Shown here one piece after another: positions 61,034 through 64,000 of a stretch of DNA of 64,000 bases; the stretch's first letter is position 1; each line of letters opens with the position of its first letter. The DNA is from Saccharothrix ecbatanensis (lineage in GTDB: Bacteria; Actinomycetota; Actinomycetes; Mycobacteriales; Pseudonocardiaceae). The notes under the pieces were generated by a model, which worked only from the letters and a program-made list of their open reading frames with translations, made no database searches and had not been told where the DNA came from. The DNA is taken from NCBI RefSeq assembly GCF_014205015.1, contig NZ_JACHMO010000001.1, forward strand, positions 4,340,001-4,404,000, written 5' to 3'. Made by a program: the position numbers and the translations under genes.

Positions 61034-62931
61034 CGCACTACCGCCGTTCCGTCGGTGTCGAGCAGGATGGTGGAGCGGCCGGGCCTCACCTCGACGTCCG
61101 CCTCGTGCGACCCGGCGGCGTCGTGCCAGGTCACCGTGGCGCGGACGGGATCGCCGCCGGGCAGGGCGAAGTACAGCTCCGGGGCCGACACCCCGGTATG
61201 CCCGTTGGCGGGGAAGAGCTGCGCGCGCTGCGGCCGGTCGGGGTGGTGCAGCCGCACCTGTGCGCCGATGGCGGGCGTGGTCGCGCCCTCCGCCCCGGCT
61301 CGCGCGGACCGCACCAGGCGCAACCCGGCCGACGGTCCCGCGTCCGACGTGTTGTGCAGCAGCACGGAGTCCTGCCACTGGTTGGCCACGACGGCGTCCA
61401 GCTTGCCGTCGCCGTCCACGTCGCCGAACGCCAGCGCGCGGGTGTTGTCGTCGGCCGCGACGCCGGACCCGCCGGCGACGTCGGTGTAGCGGCCGTCCGC
61501 GCCCCGGGCGTAGAACCGGTTGGGCTCGTGGCCGGACAGGTCGTCACCCGGCCCGAAGTTCGGCCAGAACGCCGGGTTGTGCAGCACGTCGTCGTTGGCC
61601 ATCGCGAGTTCCTGGAGCAGCGGCCACCGGTTCACGTCGCCCTTGAGGAACCCGTTGGCCTGCATGAGCTCATCCGTGCCGTCGTTGTCGAAGTCGCCCG
61701 CGCGGACGTCCCAGCACCAGCCCGACCGGGCCAGGCCGAGCTGCTCGCTGCGGTCCCGGTACGGCAGCTCCCTGGCCGCCAGGTCCGCGGGCGAACCGGT
61801 GGGCGTGAACGCGAAGTTGCTCTCGTGCAGCGCGTAAGGGCTGGTGATGTTGCTGACCACGATCGTCGGCAGCGGCGCGTCGCCGTCGTAGGTGAAGGTC
61901 ACGCCCATGCCCTTGAACGAGTCGTAGCCGAGCGCCATCGACTTGGGCGTGATCATGTCGCGGTCGCCGCGGATCTCGGTGAGCTTCACCCGGCCCGGCG
62001 TCGACTCGTTGAGCATCAGCTGGTCCGGGCCGAAGTCGTTGGCCTGGTACACCTCGGGCCTGCCGTCGCCGGTGAGGTCCTGCAGGCCGGTGGCCAGGGT
62101 CCACGACCCGGCCGCCTCCCGGCTGAGCGCGGTGCTCGCGTCGGTGATCCGCGGCAGCTCGTCGGGACGGCCGGTGGGCGTGGTGAGCAGCAGCCGGTTG
62201 GCGCCGCCGTTGCGGGCGAAGGACATGGAGTGCTGCATCTCCATGCGGGTCTCGTCGTGCGCGGTCGGGTCGAGCACGCGTGCGCCGTCGGGGAAGTAGT
62301 TGCCGACCAGCAGGTCGAGGTTGCCGTCGCCGTCCACGTCGCCGACGTTCAGCGTCTCGCTGTTCCACAGCTCCATCGGCGTGACCAGCTCGACCGCGCG
62401 GTGCCCGGCCGCGGTGGGCACGCCGGGGCCGGCGGTGTTGAGGAACACCACGGGCGAGCGCCCCCAGTAGTGCACGACGTGGTCGGTGTCGCCGTCGTCG
62501 TCGATGTCCACCGGGACGCAGCCCATCGGCGCCATGGTCGCGTCGTACGGCAGGCCCGCCGGTACCAGCCGAACGGGCGCGTAACCGTCCTTTTCGGATG
62601 GTCGGGCCGGGCGCAGCGTCACGGAGTCGTCCCGCGGGTCGACCAGGCAGAGGTCGGCGGGGCGGCCGAGACCACGCACGTCCGACAGGCCGGCCGCGGC
62701 TCCGACGGCGGAGATCCAGGCCCGGATGTCCCGCAGGCCGGGCGCGACGGCGCGTTCGGTCCGGCCGTCCGCCGGCGCCGAGTTCACCGGTTCGGCGGCG
62801 AACCGGTAGCGGGCGGCCAACTCGCCGGCCTCCTGCTCGCTGAGCGCCGGCCGGACCACCATCAGGCCCGATGCGGCGCAGAGCGCCAGGATGACGCCGG
62901 TGACGAGGAACTTCCGTGCTGATGTCTGCAT
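61030..62931 (-). CDS. unbV: Enediyne-cassette protein UnbV (FG-GAP/ASPIC type, exported)
   Basis: A 633-aa protein from the ATG at 62931. The N-terminus RKFLVTGVILALCAASGLMV is a signal peptide or anchor. The body has FG-GAP/VCBS repeats with calcium-type loops (DIDDDGDTDHVVH, DVDGDGNLDLLVGN, DVDGDGKLDAVVAN, DFDNDGTDELMQAN), a predicted seven-bladed propeller. The C-terminal part (VRLHHPDRPQRAQLFPANGH, LYFALPGGDPVRATVTWHDA) fits the ASPIC/UnbV domain. It heads the tightly coupled enediyne transcript. The function is unknown in all enediyne systems. Confidence 0.93.
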   Translation of the reverse strand: MQTSARKFLVTGVILALCAASGLMVVRPALSEQEAGELAARYRFAAEPVNSAPADGRTERAVAPGLRDIRAWISAVGAAAGLSDVRGLGRPADLCLVDPRDDSVTLRPARPSEKDGYAPVRLVPAGLPYDATMAPMGCVPVDIDDDGDTDHVVHYWGRSPVVFLNTAGPGVPTAAGHRAVELVTPMELWNSETLNVGDVDGDGNLDLLVGNYFPDGARVLDPTAHDETRMEMQHSMSFARNGGANRLLLTTPTGRPDELPRITDASTALSREAAGSWTLATGLQDLTGDGRPEVYQANDFGPDQLMLNESTPGRVKLTEIRGDRDMITPKSMALGYDSFKGMGVTFTYDGDAPLPTIVVSNITSPYALHESNFAFTPTGSPADLAARELPYRDRSEQLGLARSGWCWDVRAGDFDNDGTDELMQANGFLKGDVNRWPLLQELAMANDDVLHNPAFWPNFGPGDDLSGHEPNRFYARGADGRYTDVAGGSGVAADDNTRALAFGDVDGDGKLDAVVANQWQDSVLLHNTSDAGPSAGLRLVRSARAGAEGATTPAIGAQVRLHHPDRPQRAQLFPANGHTGVSAPELYFALPGGDPVRATVTWHDAAGSHEADVEVRPGRSTILLDTDGTAVVR

Positions 62932-63382
62932 GTGTTTCGCACTCCCGGTCGAACGCCAGGTACGTGGAAATTAGTCGTCAACAATTGACAGACGGAGCGG
63001 CGAACGAATTAGCGAGCCGCTGCGCACCACCCCGGCGCCACCGGATTCACGACCCTGCCACCCCCATCGTCGACAGTCTCGAGCGGGAGTGGGAACTGTG
63101 TCCGCGAAGATTTCCCAACTACGCTCAAGCAGTGTCTACCAGCAACGATAGGCCGATTCAACCCGTCCAACCAGTTTCACACGTTTGTCGTAGGCAATCA
63201 TCAGGAGCGCTTCCGGGGGTTAAATTCAAACGCACGCGGAATACGACCGCCGAGGGTGTCGCATTTTCGGTCGACTTAACACCGACACTCTTACCCGGCG
63301 ATCGGGACGGGTGTGTATTCGGTGCAAATGCATGTGACGAGCGGATTGCTGAATTCGGTCGACACGTCGACCGGCGCACGGG
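62932..63382. other. Intergenic region upstream of the enediyne transcript
   Basis: About 450 bp with clearly lower GC (for example near 62970-63010 and 63215-63300) and no convincing gene. It should hold the promoter of the unbV-unbU-pksE transcript and the end of the adenosine deaminase unit. I found no perfect operator-like palindrome of the CTAT-N8-ATAG type here. Confidence 0.5.
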
Positions 63383-64000
63383 TCAACCCGGTGGTGGCTG
63401 ACCGCCGGAATGCGGTGCCGGGCCACCACGCGTCGTGATCGGCGACTCGTATCCGTGTCCGCCGTGCGGGCCGCCGGTTGATCCCCCACCTCCCCATCGC
63501 GCGACGTACGCGTCGTGCGCGGCCACCATGCGATTGCGTTCGTCATCGTCAACGAGGCTCGCCAGCAGCGACGTGCGCGCGGCGGCCACCAGGTCCGCGG
63601 TGCCGAAGCCGAGACCGGTCGTCGCGGCCCGGTACTCGCCGAGGGTGGACGAGCCGAACAGCAACGGGTCGTCGGAGCCGAGCACCAACGGGACGCCCGC
63701 GGTGTGGAGCCTTCGCGCCGGGTGGTCGGCCAGGTCGGTCACCACGCCGGTGCGAAGGTTGCTTGTAGGACAGATCTCGAGCACGGTGCCGCGGCCCGCC
63801 AGCTCCGCGACCAGTCCCGGTTCGTCGGCCGCGCGGAAGCCGTGCCCGATGCGGACGGGGTCGAACTCCAGCGCGTCGCGGACGCCCTCGGCCCCCACCG
63901 CCTCACCGGCGTGCGGGACGAACGGCACACCGCGGTCGCGCGCCCACCGGATCGCCGGGCCGAACAGCGAAGCGGGTCGTCCGGGCTCGAAACCACCGAG
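63383..64000 (-). CDS. Adenosine deaminase family protein (partial, runs off window end)
   Basis: The C-terminal 205 residues of an adenosine/AMP deaminase-like enzyme. Signature motifs are FVPHAGEAVG, VRIGHGFRA, VLEICPTSNLRTG and VLGSDDPLLFGS, which give the zinc-binding His/Asp and catalytic residues of the family. A Gly/Pro-rich tail of about 35 residues follows the domain. The start lies beyond position 64000. It converts adenosine or a related aminopurine to the deaminated form and is probably outside the enediyne cluster proper. Confidence 0.9.
   Translation of the reverse strand, partial: LGGFEPGRPASLFGPAIRWARDRGVPFVPHAGEAVGAEGVRDALEFDPVRIGHGFRAADEPGLVAELAGRGTVLEICPTSNLRTGVVTDLADHPARRLHTAGVPLVLGSDDPLLFGSSTLGEYRAATTGLGFGTADLVAAARTSLLASLVDDDERNRMVAAHDAYVARWGGGGSTGGPHGGHGYESPITTRGGPAPHSGGQPPPG

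Overview
The window is high-GC DNA from an actinomycete, most likely of the Pseudonocardiales (Saccharothrix/Actinosynnema/Lentzea type). The placement rests on gene content and codon bias: modular type I PKS genes, an enediyne PKS cassette, XRE/DUF5753 plus DUF397 pairs, HxlR regulators and an actinobacterial ClpC. It looks like one or two large specialised-metabolite clusters joined by a gene-rich accessory segment. I see no rRNA, tRNA or CRISPR array.

Region 1 (1-20 kb, all minus strand) is a modular type I PKS. Transcription runs from 19.9 kb toward 1. A one-module protein (KS-AT-DH-ER-KR-ACP) is translationally coupled to a two-module protein (KS-AT-DH-KR-ACP twice). A strong hairpin follows, then a third gene that starts with a KSQ decarboxylating loading domain and a methylmalonyl-type AT and runs off the window edge. 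This predicts a propionyl-derived starter.

Region 2 (20-33 kb) holds an unusual Arg/Trp-rich repeat protein and a six-gene minus-strand operon: an HDxxGH protein, a SufS-type desulfurase, a methyltransferase, a vWA protein, a PP2C phosphatase and a protein kinase. The last three resemble the TerY-phosphorylation triad. A divergent DUF4303/HEAT gene faces the operon across two mirror-image promoters. A DUF899 gene follows, then an internally deleted solute-binding protein coupled to a small propeller-like protein.

Region 3 (33-38 kb) is a degraded segment. It has a 21-bp direct repeat, an IS21 remnant, an XRE/TPR remnant and a deleted copy of a nearby ABC1-kinase gene. These sit beside two XRE/DUF5753 regulators, one with a frameshift and one preceded by several overlapping micro-ORFs.

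Region 4 (37-46 kb) holds a coupled PRMT-like methyltransferase / propeller / ABC1 kinase group, an unrecognised 400-aa protein, a full-length ClpC and a membrane protein with a short acidic ORF behind it.

Region 5 (46-63 kb, almost all minus strand) is an enediyne core cassette. unbV, unbU, pksE and the thioesterase are tightly packed, followed by a small HxlR regulator, a PLP C-S lyase/synthase and a homocysteine S-methyltransferase. The DUF1702 protein unbL lies 6 kb further on. Between them are three HxlR regulators with SCP2-like C-terminal domains and a third propeller paralog. The sulfur genes invite comparison with trisulfide enediynes such as calicheamicin. An adenosine deaminase gene enters from the right edge.

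All functions are read from motifs and family knowledge; no search was run.
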